From assembly GCF_009828835.1 (NCBI RefSeq), contig NZ_WTTB01000003.1:62001-126000 (forward strand): a DNA stretch of 64,000 bases. The letters are read 5' to 3'. A program made the position numbers and the translations under genes. A model generated the notes under the pieces. That model was not told where the DNA came from and did no database searches. It worked only from the letters and a program-made list of their open reading frames with translations. Positions 7,620 through 14,732 of this stretch are shown here, one piece after another (within the stretch, counting starts at the first letter, position 1; each line of letters starts with the position of its first letter). This stretch comes from Erysipelothrix urinaevulpis (lineage in GTDB: Bacteria; Bacillota_I; Bacilli_A; Erysipelotrichales; Erysipelotrichaceae).

Positions 7620-7910
7620 CTAATTTCTCGTGGCAAAATTTGCTATTTTCCATTCTGCTATACTTGTTATCCCAATTGCAAAAATTAACGTAGTAACAAC
7701 TGCAGCTGCTCCTGCTTTTCTAACTATAGTTTTTAATGAATAGCCCATTATTTTAACAGCAACACCCCAAGCTCCAACCCCAATTGCTACCGCCCCAGCA
7801 GCAAGTTCAATTATCCAAGCTTTATCACGTCTACTAATTGCACCTCCATCTAAGTACATCATTTCTTCTTGATCTATCATTTCATAATTCATCGGTATTA
7901 CTAAATCCAT
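7620..7910 (-). CDS. Bacteriocin-like peptide precursor 2
   Basis: This 96-residue precursor has the leader MDLVIPMNYEMIDQEEMMYL followed by D-G-G, the double-glycine site cut by C39 peptidases. The ~73-residue core starts AISRRDKAW and has two Ala/Gly/Val-rich helices (IIELAAGAVAIGVGAWGVAV and AAAVVTTLIFAIGIT), typical of membrane-active bacteriocins. There are no cysteines, so it is unlikely to be a lanthipeptide. GGAGG lies eight bases before the ATG. Confidence 0.8.
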   Translation of the reverse strand: MDLVIPMNYEMIDQEEMMYLDGGAISRRDKAWIIELAAGAVAIGVGAWGVAVKIMGYSLKTIVRKAGAAAVVTTLIFAIGITSIAEWKIANFATRN

Positions 7911-8075
7911 AATATTAACCTCCTTTTTTACATACGTAATATTATGTGTCTATAAAGCAAACTAAAATACGATTGCTTCCTAATTTCAAACACCACCTCC
8001 TTTATGTTTTAATTCTTCAAGCTAAGCATATTAAGCATCCAATCTAAATATGTTTCTTTTTCGTAGACTATTCTT
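7907..8075 (-). repeat. Cassette repeat copy 2
   Basis: This is the second of the three direct repeats described at 7195-7350. It shares the HlyD-tail coding end (YEKETYLDWMLNMLSLKN), the segment with GGTGGTGTTTGAAATTAGGA, the ACATAATATTAC -10 region and GGAGGTTAATATTATGGA. Confidence 0.8.
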
Positions 8076-8215
8076 GCTTCAACCGGCATCGATGAAATAA
8101 TTTCCATTGACTCATCTTTACTTTTGTATACATAAGAATTCGAGTTTATTTTAACCCTATACAGAAGCGCATTGCCTTCTTTAGACTCATGTGGAATTGT
8201 TCCTGTATTTATCAA
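8009..8215 (-). pseudogene. C-terminal fragment of an HlyD-type bacteriocin secretion accessory protein
   Basis: The 68 codons end SSMPVEARIVYEKETYLDWMLNMLSLKN, which matches the conserved C-terminus of HlyD/membrane-fusion accessory proteins of bacteriocin exporters (G-M-x-x-E-A-R-I-V ... Y-L-D-W-x-L). The coiled-coil hairpin, lipoyl part and N-terminal anchor are missing. There is no convincing start codon (TTG at 8215 at best). It is the longest of three such fossils, each located upstream of a bacteriocin gene. Confidence 0.75.
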
Positions 8216-8343
8216 TAAAAGTGTCCTTTAATCTATGTTTTAAACAGTTATGTTGTAGCATTATTATTCATTAATCTTCATACAACAGTTAGCACAACCA
8301 TTAAGGGCTTTCTTACACACCACCGTTAACCAAACGATCATAT

Positions 8344-8787
8344 TTAGCACTTATGACTGTTTTTTGTCTTGATGAAATGCTCTATATCGTTATCATCAAA
8401 AGAGTAATATAGTTTGTTTTTATTATGAACGAAGTTTTTCCTAATCGCCATTTCAAATATGGTTACCATAGATAAATAAACAAGTAGATAGAAAACACTG
8501 TCAATATTCAAGATAATAAAATAACTTAAACACTTAAAAACAAGTCTTAGAGTGTAGAGCATCTTACCACTTTTACGAGTTGGAAGTATTCTTGGACTAT
8601 TATGACTACTACTTAATAGTAAAGTTATAAAACATAGAACAAACAAAATAAATGATAGTTTATTCGTAGATTTTACTTGATAAAAAGATCGAATCACTAT
8701 AACTAAAACATAATATAATACATGAAGACTGATATTACTTGAATCTTTATGATATGAATATATTTTACCTTGTTCATTTTTTTTCAT
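8344..8787 (-). CDS. Membrane protein, candidate immunity (cassette 3)
   Basis: The 147-residue product has about four hydrophobic segments (near residues 20-33, 44-60, 82-97 and 98-112) and an acidic C-terminus. I chose the ATG at 8787 because GAAAGGAAAA lies just upstream; an open frame continues back to 8895 but has no binding site and overlaps the peptide gene. It lies 105 bases after the cassette 3 peptide. I recognise no family; immunity is inferred from position. Confidence 0.6.
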   Translation of the reverse strand: MKKNEQGKIYSYHKDSSNISLHVLYYVLVIVIRSFYQVKSTNKLSFILFVLCFITLLLSSSHNSPRILPTRKSGKMLYTLRLVFKCLSYFIILNIDSVFYLLVYLSMVTIFEMAIRKNFVHNKNKLYYSFDDNDIEHFIKTKNSHKC

Positions 8788-8891
8788 AATTTTTCCTTTC
8801 TTTAATATAAAGTAGTCAGCTAGTATCGCTACCAAGGTGACTTTGTCGTATACTTTTAACAAGCTGAAATTCCAAGCACAGGTAGTGCGTA

Positions 8892-9212
8892 TCACCAGTC
8901 AATTCCAATATCCAATCCTTTTCTTCTCACTAGTGCACTCGCAAACGCCGGAGCTATATTACCAATGTTTGCAGCAACATATGCTGCACCAAAAATTGCT
9001 AGAGTCTTACTAAAAGCAGCTAATTTCAATGAAAATATTGTTGATTTAATTTTGATTATCCTTGCAATCGATGCAATTGACATGTACCCCATTGCTCCAA
9101 TAGCAAATGCAATTCCTTGAACAGTTGAATCATTTATATAAAGACCACCATCAAGGTACATCATTTGTTCTTGTTCTAATACTTCATAATTTATTGGCAT
9201 TACTAATTCCAT
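8892..9212 (-). CDS. Bacteriocin-like peptide precursor 3
   Basis: This 106-residue precursor has the leader MELVMPINYEVLEQEQMMYL followed by D-G-G. It differs from the other two leaders at several positions but keeps spacing and the MMYLDGG end. The core (~83 residues, starting LYINDSTVQG) is rich in A, G and I with two hydrophobic helices and a basic C-terminal part (LVRRKGLDIGIDW). The same GGAGGTTAATATTATGGA start region is used. It is the largest and most divergent of the three. Confidence 0.8.
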   Translation of the reverse strand: MELVMPINYEVLEQEQMMYLDGGLYINDSTVQGIAFAIGAMGYMSIASIARIIKIKSTIFSLKLAAFSKTLAIFGAAYVAANIGNIAPAFASALVRRKGLDIGIDW

Positions 9213-9370
9213 AATATTAACCTCCTCATATATATCGATATTATATGTCTACAAGATAAACTAAACCAAATTGTGTTTGTTTCCTAATTCCAAACACCAC
9301 CTTCTTTAGGTTTTTATCTTTATAGTTAAGCATATTCTGCATCCAGTCCAAGTATCTTTCTTTTTCGTAG
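9207..9370 (-). repeat. Cassette repeat copy 3, including HlyD C-terminal fossil
   Basis: This is the third direct repeat. Its HlyD-like end reads VYEKERYLDWMQNMLNYKD and has lost the usual stop, reading on to 9241. It is more diverged than copies 1 and 2. On its upstream side (near 9371) it is joined directly to remains of the ABC exporter gene, so nearly the whole accessory gene and most of the exporter are deleted. No gene is otherwise supported between 9213 and 9526. Confidence 0.75.
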
Positions 9371-9526
9371 ACTCTTCCTTAACTGAAATGGGATAATTTC
9401 ATCCATTAATACTTTAGAAAACAAACTAGCTAAAACCCTAAAAGACTTAATAATAATGAAATCAATAGTGTTGTAAATAGAAGTTTCTGTTGTGGAAGTA
9501 TCAAAAACTTAAAATGTTTCAAACAT
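9371..9526 (-). pseudogene. Frameshifted remnant of the membrane domain of a C39-peptidase ABC exporter
   Basis: Beyond the stop at 9527 the minus strand continues, one frame over, with CLKHFKFLILPQQKLLFTT and SLLLSLLGF, then after another shift LASLFSKVLMDEIIPFQL. This is the first transmembrane part of peptidase-containing ABC exporters (the PQ-K-L-L ... S-x-x-x-x-x-L-D-E-I-I-P pattern). The sequence then switches abruptly to the HlyD C-terminus. At least two frameshifts and one large deletion are needed to explain it. Confidence 0.8.
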
Positions 9527-9991
9527 TCATTTATCTCTTAAAGTTGACTCCACAAATTCGCTCGTTGGAATGAGTACAATAAAAAAGCCAGTAAACCACG
9601 AATCAAAATCTTCGTATGTTACTTTACTGACTTCATTTGCTGGATCAGATATTATAAACTCATTCTTCTTAGTGATTTTATTAAGCACAATAAAATGGTT
9701 AAGACCCGATTTTGTCTTAACTTGAGCAATTGCTGGTAATGTAATCTCGCCAGTTAAATATTTTGTAGAAGTCCTAATCGCCTTAACGATGAACTTAAGC
9801 TTTTCAAGGACTTCAACCATACCCTTTAGACTGGTGCCATAAGCATGGGATTCAATAGTTTCCCTAACCTTCATGAGTGATATTTCTTTTTTGTATTTTA
9901 AAAGTATCGTAGAAATTACTGCTGCAGCACAATCAGATGAATCGTGCTCTTTAACATTTGGATACTTGTTTAGTCTTATTTTTGATAACAT
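9527..9991 (-). CDS. C39 peptidase domain, remnant of a bacteriocin ABC exporter
   Basis: The 154 residues form a C39 (double-glycine leader) peptidase domain with candidate catalytic Cys21 (DSSDCAAAV), His99 (LNHFIVL) and Asp116 (ISDPA). The oxyanion-hole residue, normally Gln six positions before the Cys, is Glu here (KEHDSSDC), so activity is doubtful. In intact genes this domain is followed by a six-helix membrane domain and an ATPase; here it stops. The strong binding site GGGGGGAGG sits before an ATG at 10002 that is out of frame by 11 bases with the first usable ATG at 9991, suggesting a further frameshift at the start. It would cut the three nearby leaders if functional. Confidence 0.75.
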   Translation of the reverse strand: MLSKIRLNKYPNVKEHDSSDCAAAVISTILLKYKKEISLMKVRETIESHAYGTSLKGMVEVLEKLKFIVKAIRTSTKYLTGEITLPAIAQVKTKSGLNHFIVLNKITKKNEFIISDPANEVSKVTYEDFDSWFTGFFIVLIPTSEFVESTLRDK

Positions 9992-10062
9992 AAAAATCGC
10001 ATTTAACCTCCCCCCGGAATTAAACTACAATTACATATTCACATTTGATTTGAACTATTTTA

Positions 10063-10091
10063 AAATTAGCATAGATTACTTAGGCTGTCAA
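10063..10091 (-). promoter_or_regulatory. Promoter of the exporter remnant
   Basis: The minus strand reads TTGACA (10086-10091), a 17-base spacer ending TGC, and TAATTT (10063-10068), a strong extended promoter still in place ahead of a decayed gene. Confidence 0.75.
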
Positions 10092-10517
10092 ACATTTTCA
10101 GTTTTGAATTATATAAATCGAATGAGGATTACAACGAAAAACACTATTATTTTATAGTATTTTAGCTATACCGTTTAAAAGAGTATCTCTATGATAACTA
10201 TTTATACATATAACGCTCAAACTTCTTCCAAGTATCCTAGGTCAATAATGATACCCCATTATAAAAAATAACTATTCATAGATTGAACGTGAATAAAATT
10301 CAGATGTTTAAGATGATTTTAGTATACGATTCCAAATCTACTTTCTTTTCGAAGCTTTTATTAGTTTATTAAAGAACACTTATTTATGAATTTAGATACA
10401 AAAAAGCCACTGCATAATGCAATGACTTTGATTTGAAAACGAAAATATTGATTATCGTTTTGAGAATTGCACGCCTACTGTAGAGTGCGTATTATCGATG
10501 TGTGTTGCATTATTTTA
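10092..10517. other. Gene-free stretch between exporter remnant and AlbA-type gene
   Basis: I see no coding sequence here. The stretch holds a minus-strand terminator (10399-10426) with flanking sequence (to about 10463) that is a diverged copy of 6473-6540, i.e. the 3' end of a bacteriocin cassette. The remaining bases are AT-rich and unassigned. Confidence 0.6.
10399..10426 (-). terminator. Terminator homologous to the cassette 1 terminator
   Basis: A ten-pair stem with small loop (10406-10415 with 10417-10426, G-U pairs at the same places as at 6479-6503) precedes six T on the minus strand. It lies about 90 bases after the AlbA-type gene, which it may now serve. Confidence 0.75.
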
Positions 10518-11879
10518 TTACTTCTCTTTTTTAATAATTTCATAATATGTAGATGGTCCACTACCTCTCATTGCTATTAAGTTCTTCGTTTGCAGTTCTT
10601 CTAGAATGGATCTTGCTTGTCTTAATGTTAAATTAAAATCTTTCTCTAATTTTTTACGTGTTATATTATCAGCAATTGGTTTATAAAAATCAAAAACATC
10701 TAAAGCATTTATTTTCTCTTTTTCTTCATTTTCTATTTTATCATCTAATATTTCAAAAAATATAGTTACAGTTATTCCATGTATGCTTTCAGCATCAATA
10801 TTTAATTTATTCATGTTTGCAGATACCAAAGCATTATTCGAACGTTGAATTCCTGAACCCCATTTTTCAATATATCCTAATGAGTGAAACACTTCGGCAA
10901 TATTAACATTTCTTAGTTTTGATAAACCACTTAATATGTCCTCGAGTTGTAATCCATCATATAATGATCCTGGTGAATAAAACTCTATTCTATCACTATA
11001 TATTTCAACTCTTATCGGGTGGTTATCAAAATAGTTTCTATGAACAATCGAATTAGCAAGTACTTCTCTTATTACAACTTCTGGAATCATAAATTCTTTT
11101 TTTCTAATTTTCTTAAAGCTATAACCTTTATATAGCATTTCGTTTATTATTATAAGTGATTTTTCATATTGCTCGATTAGTGATCCAGTTATGGTTTCAT
11201 TGCTAATTAAATTAGATTTATCATTTCCATTAAATAATCCTATTTTGATATAACTATTATTAAATGGATTATCTGTTAACAACATATAACCGTTAGTAGC
11301 ATAATATTTATTAAAGTTAGACTTAATTAATTTCCATTCTAACAACTTATTAATTGTAATTGTTCTCTCAATGTTATTCTTATTTAAATATGTTAAGAAC
11401 GTATTAATTTCATCAATTGAGATTAATTTCATCTTATTATTTTCATAAAATTCAAGATTAGTATAACTCTCTCTTTTACTACTTAATTTAATTTCTTCTA
11501 ATTGAGCGTCCGTTGCCACTCTGTCAGTTGATCCAAACCTTACATAAGTTCCTTCAACAATTCCTTTGTTTTTTATAAAGTAAGGTGTTTCATTACCTCT
11601 TGAAACTTGAATAATTAATATATCTTTATCTTCAATGTTCATAAATACAATATCTACAATTGGTTTAGGTAAAATATTGTTATAAATTGCATCCATTATT
11701 TTAGTTTCTAATTCGGATCTAGATTCGTCAATACCTACAATTTCTTTAGTCTTATCATCAACACCAATTACTAATTCTCCTCCAGATGTATTACTAAAAG
11801 ACACTATACTTTTTAACCACTTTGAATTATCTGTTGGAAGAGATATTTTATACTCTAATTTATTATTTTCTTCTTTCAT
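10518..11879 (-). CDS. Schlafen-AlbA-2 / ATP-binding transcriptional regulator-like protein
   Basis: The 453-residue protein has three parts. Residues ~1-130 form a Schlafen/AlbA-2 domain (SFSNTSGGELVIGVDD, IEDKDILIIQVSRG, TYVRFGSTDRVAT). Residues ~265-375 form the GHKL-like ATPase-related block common to COG2865 proteins (VIREVLANSIVHRNY, IEFYSPGSLYDG, IEKWGSGIQRS). A C-terminal winged helix follows (~395-450: ITRKKLEKDFNLTLRQARSI). The family is annotated as putative transcriptional regulators; a clear biochemical role is not established. GGAGG lies six bases before the ATG, and the promoter -10 directly abuts a long CTAG repeat array, suggesting the protein binds the array. Confidence 0.85.
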   Translation of the reverse strand: MKEENNKLEYKISLPTDNSKWLKSIVSFSNTSGGELVIGVDDKTKEIVGIDESRSELETKIMDAIYNNILPKPIVDIVFMNIEDKDILIIQVSRGNETPYFIKNKGIVEGTYVRFGSTDRVATDAQLEEIKLSSKRESYTNLEFYENNKMKLISIDEINTFLTYLNKNNIERTITINKLLEWKLIKSNFNKYYATNGYMLLTDNPFNNSYIKIGLFNGNDKSNLISNETITGSLIEQYEKSLIIINEMLYKGYSFKKIRKKEFMIPEVVIREVLANSIVHRNYFDNHPIRVEIYSDRIEFYSPGSLYDGLQLEDILSGLSKLRNVNIAEVFHSLGYIEKWGSGIQRSNNALVSANMNKLNIDAESIHGITVTIFFEILDDKIENEEKEKINALDVFDFYKPIADNITRKKLEKDFNLTLRQARSILEELQTKNLIAMRGSGPSTYYEIIKKEK

Positions 11880-11914
11880 AACACACCTCCAATGTATTAT
11901 TATCTTATATTCTT

Positions 11915-11920
11915 ATTATA
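11915..11920 (-). promoter_or_regulatory. -10 element of the AlbA-type gene
   Basis: A perfect TATAAT on the minus strand is 36 bases ahead of the start codon. The -35 position falls inside the first repeat of the neighbouring CTAG array and has no TTGACA match, so the array probably replaces or covers the -35. Confidence 0.7.
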
Positions 11921-11928
11921 ACCTATTA

Positions 11929-12147
11929 TCTAGCATTATCTAGCACAATCTAGCACAATCTAGCACAATCTAGCACAATCTAGCCAATCTAGCACAATCT
12001 AGCACAATCTAGCACAATCTAGCATTATCTAGCATTATCTAGCATTATCTAGCATTATCTAGCATTATCTAGCATTATCTAGGATTATCTAGCATTATCT
12101 AGGATTATTTAGCACTTTCTAGCACTATTTACCACTATCTATAATTA
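11929..12147. repeat. Array of 22 tandem 10-base CTAG-containing repeats
   Basis: Units begin at 11929 and recur every 10 bases (one 9-base unit at 11979). The first is TCTAGCATTA, then seven TCTAGCACAA-type units and one degenerate, then TCTAGCATTA units with TCTAGGATTA variants, and four decayed units at the far end (12108-12147). The 10-base period puts one CTAG palindrome on the same face of each helical turn. It fills most of the 371-base gap between the AlbA-type gene and rpsI; the remaining bases at 12148-12193 show no feature. Confidence 0.95.
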
Positions 12148-12193
12148 AATAATATTTATCATTATTAAGATATTGTGGCGTTATTTTCGGAAA

Positions 12194-12223
12194 TAAAAAA
12201 ACCATTGCCTTGCGACAATGGTT
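12194..12223 (-). terminator. Terminator of the rplM-rpsI operon
   Basis: An eight-base stem AACCATTG/CAATGGTT (12200-12207, 12216-12223) is followed on the minus strand by seven T, 28 bases beyond the rpsI stop. Confidence 0.85.
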
Positions 12224-12250
12224 TGTATAAGTATTCTACTGTTAATAAGA

Positions 12251-12658
12251 TTAACGTTTTGAGAATTGTGGTGCACGACGAGCTCCGCGTAGACCGTATT
12301 TTTTACGTTCTTTTTGACGTGGATCACGTGTTAAGAATCCTGCAGCTTTAAGCGCTGGACGGTAATCTGCTGATGCTTCTAATAAAGCACGTGAGATACC
12401 ATGACGAATTGCTCCAGCTTGACCTGTTAAGCCGCCACCTTTAACGTTAACATTAACATCAAATGTACCAGTTGTTGCTGTTGTTTCAAATGGTGAATTA
12501 ACAGTCATACGTAGTAATTCTGATGGTAAATGCTCTTCAATCGGCTTGTGATTAATAGTAACCACACCTGTTCCAGGAGTTAAATAAACACGTGCAACAG
12601 ATGTCTTACGACGTCCTGTACCCATATAAGTTACAGTATTTTTATTCTTCTGTGTCAT
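12251..12658 (-). CDS. rpsI: 30S ribosomal protein S9
   Basis: S9 sits in the head of the small subunit, and its C-terminal tail reaches the P-site tRNA. The 135-residue product has the N-terminal [14 protein letters not shown] block, the central [21 protein letters not shown], and the diagnostic basic end ([17 protein letters not shown]). It follows rplM by eight bases in the usual rplM-rpsI order and ends at a terminator. Confidence 0.98.
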   Translation of the reverse strand: MTQKNKNTVTYMGTGRRKTSVARVYLTPGTGVVTINHKPIEEHLPSELLRMTVNSPFETTATTGTFDVNVNVKGGGLTGQAGAIRHGISRALLEASADYRPALKAAGFLTRDPRQKERKKYGLRGARRAPQFSKR

Positions 12659-12666
12659 ATTTCCTC

Positions 12667-13104
12667 CTATCCTTTGATTTCTAATTCAATAGGCTGTTGA
12701 GCCGCATGTGGGTGATTTTCACCCTTGTATACAAACAAATGTTTGCGTTGTCTGTCACCAAGTTTTGTATGTGGTAACATACCGTGAACTGATCTTTCAA
12801 CCCATTCTACAGTAAATTTTTCACGCATTGTTCCAATTGAACGCTTTCTCAATCCACCTGGGAATGATGAATGGTTATAATAGAACTTTTTACTTTCTTG
12901 ATCTCCACTGTAAACGATTTTGTCTGCATTGATTACAATAACGTAATCTCCACAGTCAACGTTTGGAGTGTATGTTGGTTTATGCTTTCCACGTAATACC
13001 TTAGCGATTTCTGTTGACATACGACCTAAAGTCTTGTCAGCTGCATCGACTACGTACCATTGGCGCACAACCTCTGCTGGTTTCGTCATAGTTGTTTGAC
13101 GCAT
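12667..13104 (-). CDS. rplM: 50S ribosomal protein L13
   Basis: L13 is an early-assembly 23S rRNA-binding protein. The 145-residue product contains the family blocks [31 protein letters not shown] and [14 protein letters not shown] start it at the ATG at 13104 because AGGAGG is nine bases upstream; the open frame extends to 13125 but would place that site inside the gene. It is first in a two-gene operon with its own consensus promoter and a structured leader. Confidence 0.97.
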   Translation of the reverse strand: MRQTTMTKPAEVVRQWYVVDAADKTLGRMSTEIAKVLRGKHKPTYTPNVDCGDYVIVINADKIVYSGDQESKKFYYNHSSFPGGLRKRSIGTMREKFTVEWVERSVHGMLPHTKLGDRQRKHLFVYKGENHPHAAQQPIELEIKG

Positions 13105-13167
13105 AATTAATTTCCTCCTAACCAAATGTAGTTTCCGGGGCTACAATTGGCATAAGTGCCGATACTT
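13105..13167 (-). ncRNA. Structured leader of rplM, candidate L13 leader
   Basis: Between promoter and rplM the transcript can form two hairpins: GGCA/TGCC (13149-13152 with 13157-13160) and TGTAG/CTACA (13127-13131 with 13141-13145), followed by the binding site. An autoregulatory L13 leader is known in low-GC Gram-positives; size and position fit, but I have not matched a consensus. Confidence 0.5.
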
Positions 13168-13196
13168 ATTATACGTTTTCTAATTTCATTTGTCAA
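13168..13196 (-). promoter_or_regulatory. Promoter of rplM-rpsI
   Basis: The minus strand has perfect TTGACA (13191-13196), a 17-base spacer and perfect TATAAT (13168-13173). It overlaps the region just after the truA stop. Confidence 0.92.
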
Positions 13197-13200
13197 TTAT

Positions 13201-13935
13201 TTAATCATAATTAACGCGTTTTAAGTATAAGCCTTCCGCCGGTGCTCTAAATGGCACTGTAGCCTTGGTTTTCAATTCTAATTTTTCTTTTATATCTTCA
13301 GGATTTAGTTTGTGTTTTCCACACTCAATTAATGCTCCAACAATCATTCGAATCATATAACGTAGAAAACCTGTCCCCGTAATTTTAAATTCTAAAACAT
13401 CATCTTTTTGGGTAATTTCTAATGCATAAAGAGTTCGCACTTGATTTTCTATTTCATCAAGTGGTGTCGCATTATAACTTGTAAAATCATGAGTCCCGAT
13501 TAAATAACTCGCAGCTTCTTTCATCTGCCCTACATCTAACACATGATTAAATTGATAAACATAATTTTTATTAAAAACATCATAGTCGCCCATATTTACA
13601 TAGTAACAATACTCTTTGCTTGTGACATCATAACGAGCATGAAAATCATCATCAACTTCTTCAACTTTCTGAATGTAAATATCATCAGGACATAGAGCAT
13701 TCAATGCTTTATACCAATTATCACAGGTCATATTTAACGATGCATCAAAGTGAAAGACTTGTCTAGAAGCATGAACTTTCGCATCTGTTCGACCCGACCC
13801 ATGAATTGTTGTTTGTTTTTTTACAATTTTTGATAAACATTTTTCAAGTTCTTCTTGTACTGTTCGTACTTCATTTTGAATTTGCCATCCGTGAAATTGA
13901 CTTCCATCATAAGACACCGTTACTTTATATCTCAT
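13201..13935 (-). CDS. truA: tRNA pseudouridine(38-40) synthase TruA
   Basis: TruA converts uridines 38-40 of the tRNA anticodon arm to pseudouridine. The catalytic aspartate is in GSGRTDAKVHASRQVFHF; YDGSQFHGWQIQ at the N-terminus and GTGFLRYMIRMIVGAL in the C-terminal half are also diagnostic. I start at the ATG at 13935 (MRYKVTVSYDG), which overlaps the ecfT stop as TAATG, implying coupled translation; the upstream in-frame extension is non-homologous. Length (244 aa) is normal. Confidence 0.96.
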   Translation of the reverse strand: MRYKVTVSYDGSQFHGWQIQNEVRTVQEELEKCLSKIVKKQTTIHGSGRTDAKVHASRQVFHFDASLNMTCDNWYKALNALCPDDIYIQKVEEVDDDFHARYDVTSKEYCYYVNMGDYDVFNKNYVYQFNHVLDVGQMKEAASYLIGTHDFTSYNATPLDEIENQVRTLYALEITQKDDVLEFKITGTGFLRYMIRMIVGALIECGKHKLNPEDIKEKLELKTKATVPFRAPAEGLYLKRVNYD

Positions 13936-14732
13936 TAAAATCGCCCTGTTGCTTGAACACCCACTACAATCACAATCGTGATGGCTAACACAAGCCAATC
14001 AGTAAAACGTATTTTTAATTGTTTGTAACGTGTTCTTTCTTTTCCTGGGAAATATCCACGTGCTTCCATGGCATCTGCTAAGTCTTCTGCGCGATGATAG
14101 CTCGAAATGAATAAAGGAACAATCATGGAAATAACACCTGAGATTTTTTCTCTAAATGATCCTTCTTGCAAATCAACCCCACGACTCGCTTGCGCGTTCA
14201 TGATTCGTTGCGTATCTTCAATGAGTGTGGGTATAAAACGCAGAGCAATTGAGATAATCATGGCAATCTCATGCGCAGGCACACCAATTTTTTGAAATGG
14301 CTTGAGTAAGTCTTCAATACCTAAAGTTAAATCTAACGGTGCAGTCGTTGCCGTAAGTAACGTTGTAACCATCACCATCAACATCAAACGAAAGACAATA
14401 AATAAGGTTTGAGACAACGCATCTGAATAGATTTTAATGAACCAAAAATCAATTAATAGTTTACCTGTTTTAATTAGAAACATATTTAAAACAAAGAGTA
14501 TGATCATCATCATTAACATTGGTTTCATGGCTTTAATGACATAAGAAATTGTTAATTTCGAAATAAGAATAACAATCGTAAGTACTGTAAATAGAAAAGC
14601 ATACCCGTAGAAATTAGGGACAATCATAACCCCAACCATTAAAATAATCATGGCCACAATTTTCATACGTGGGTCTATTCGATGAATTTTTGAATCTAAG
14701 GGTACGTATTGCCCTAACGTAATATTATTCAT
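13935..14732 (-). CDS. ecfT: Energy-coupling factor transporter transmembrane protein EcfT
   Basis: EcfT is the shared membrane component that links the two ECF ATPases to exchangeable vitamin- or metal-binding S components. The 265-residue protein has about five transmembrane helices and the two conserved A-R-G motifs in cytoplasmic coupling helices (NAQASRGVDL and DAMEARGYFPG). It overlaps ecfA2 upstream (ATGA) and truA downstream. No S component is encoded nearby, which fits a group II (shared) ECF module. Confidence 0.96.
   Translation of the reverse strand: MNNITLGQYVPLDSKIHRIDPRMKIVAMIILMVGVMIVPNFYGYAFLFTVLTIVILISKLTISYVIKAMKPMLMMMIILFVLNMFLIKTGKLLIDFWFIKIYSDALSQTLFIVFRLMLMVMVTTLLTATTAPLDLTLGIEDLLKPFQKIGVPAHEIAMIISIALRFIPTLIEDTQRIMNAQASRGVDLQEGSFREKISGVISMIVPLFISSYHRAEDLADAMEARGYFPGKERTRYKQLKIRFTDWLVLAITIVIVVGVQATGRF

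Noticed and set aside
8892-9212. Circular bacteriocin precursor
   Set aside because: The hydrophobic Ala/Gly-rich core is reminiscent, but the leader is a double-glycine type and no DUF95/SpoIIM-type membrane protein gene is adjacent.
9873-10157. 94-codon plus-strand open frame crossing the exporter promoter
   Set aside because: It overlaps a C39-coding region and a consensus minus-strand promoter, and its product has no recognisable features.
11929-12147. Possible CRISPR array
   Set aside because: The units are 10 bases and contiguous, with no unique spacers of 30 bases or so and no cas genes nearby.
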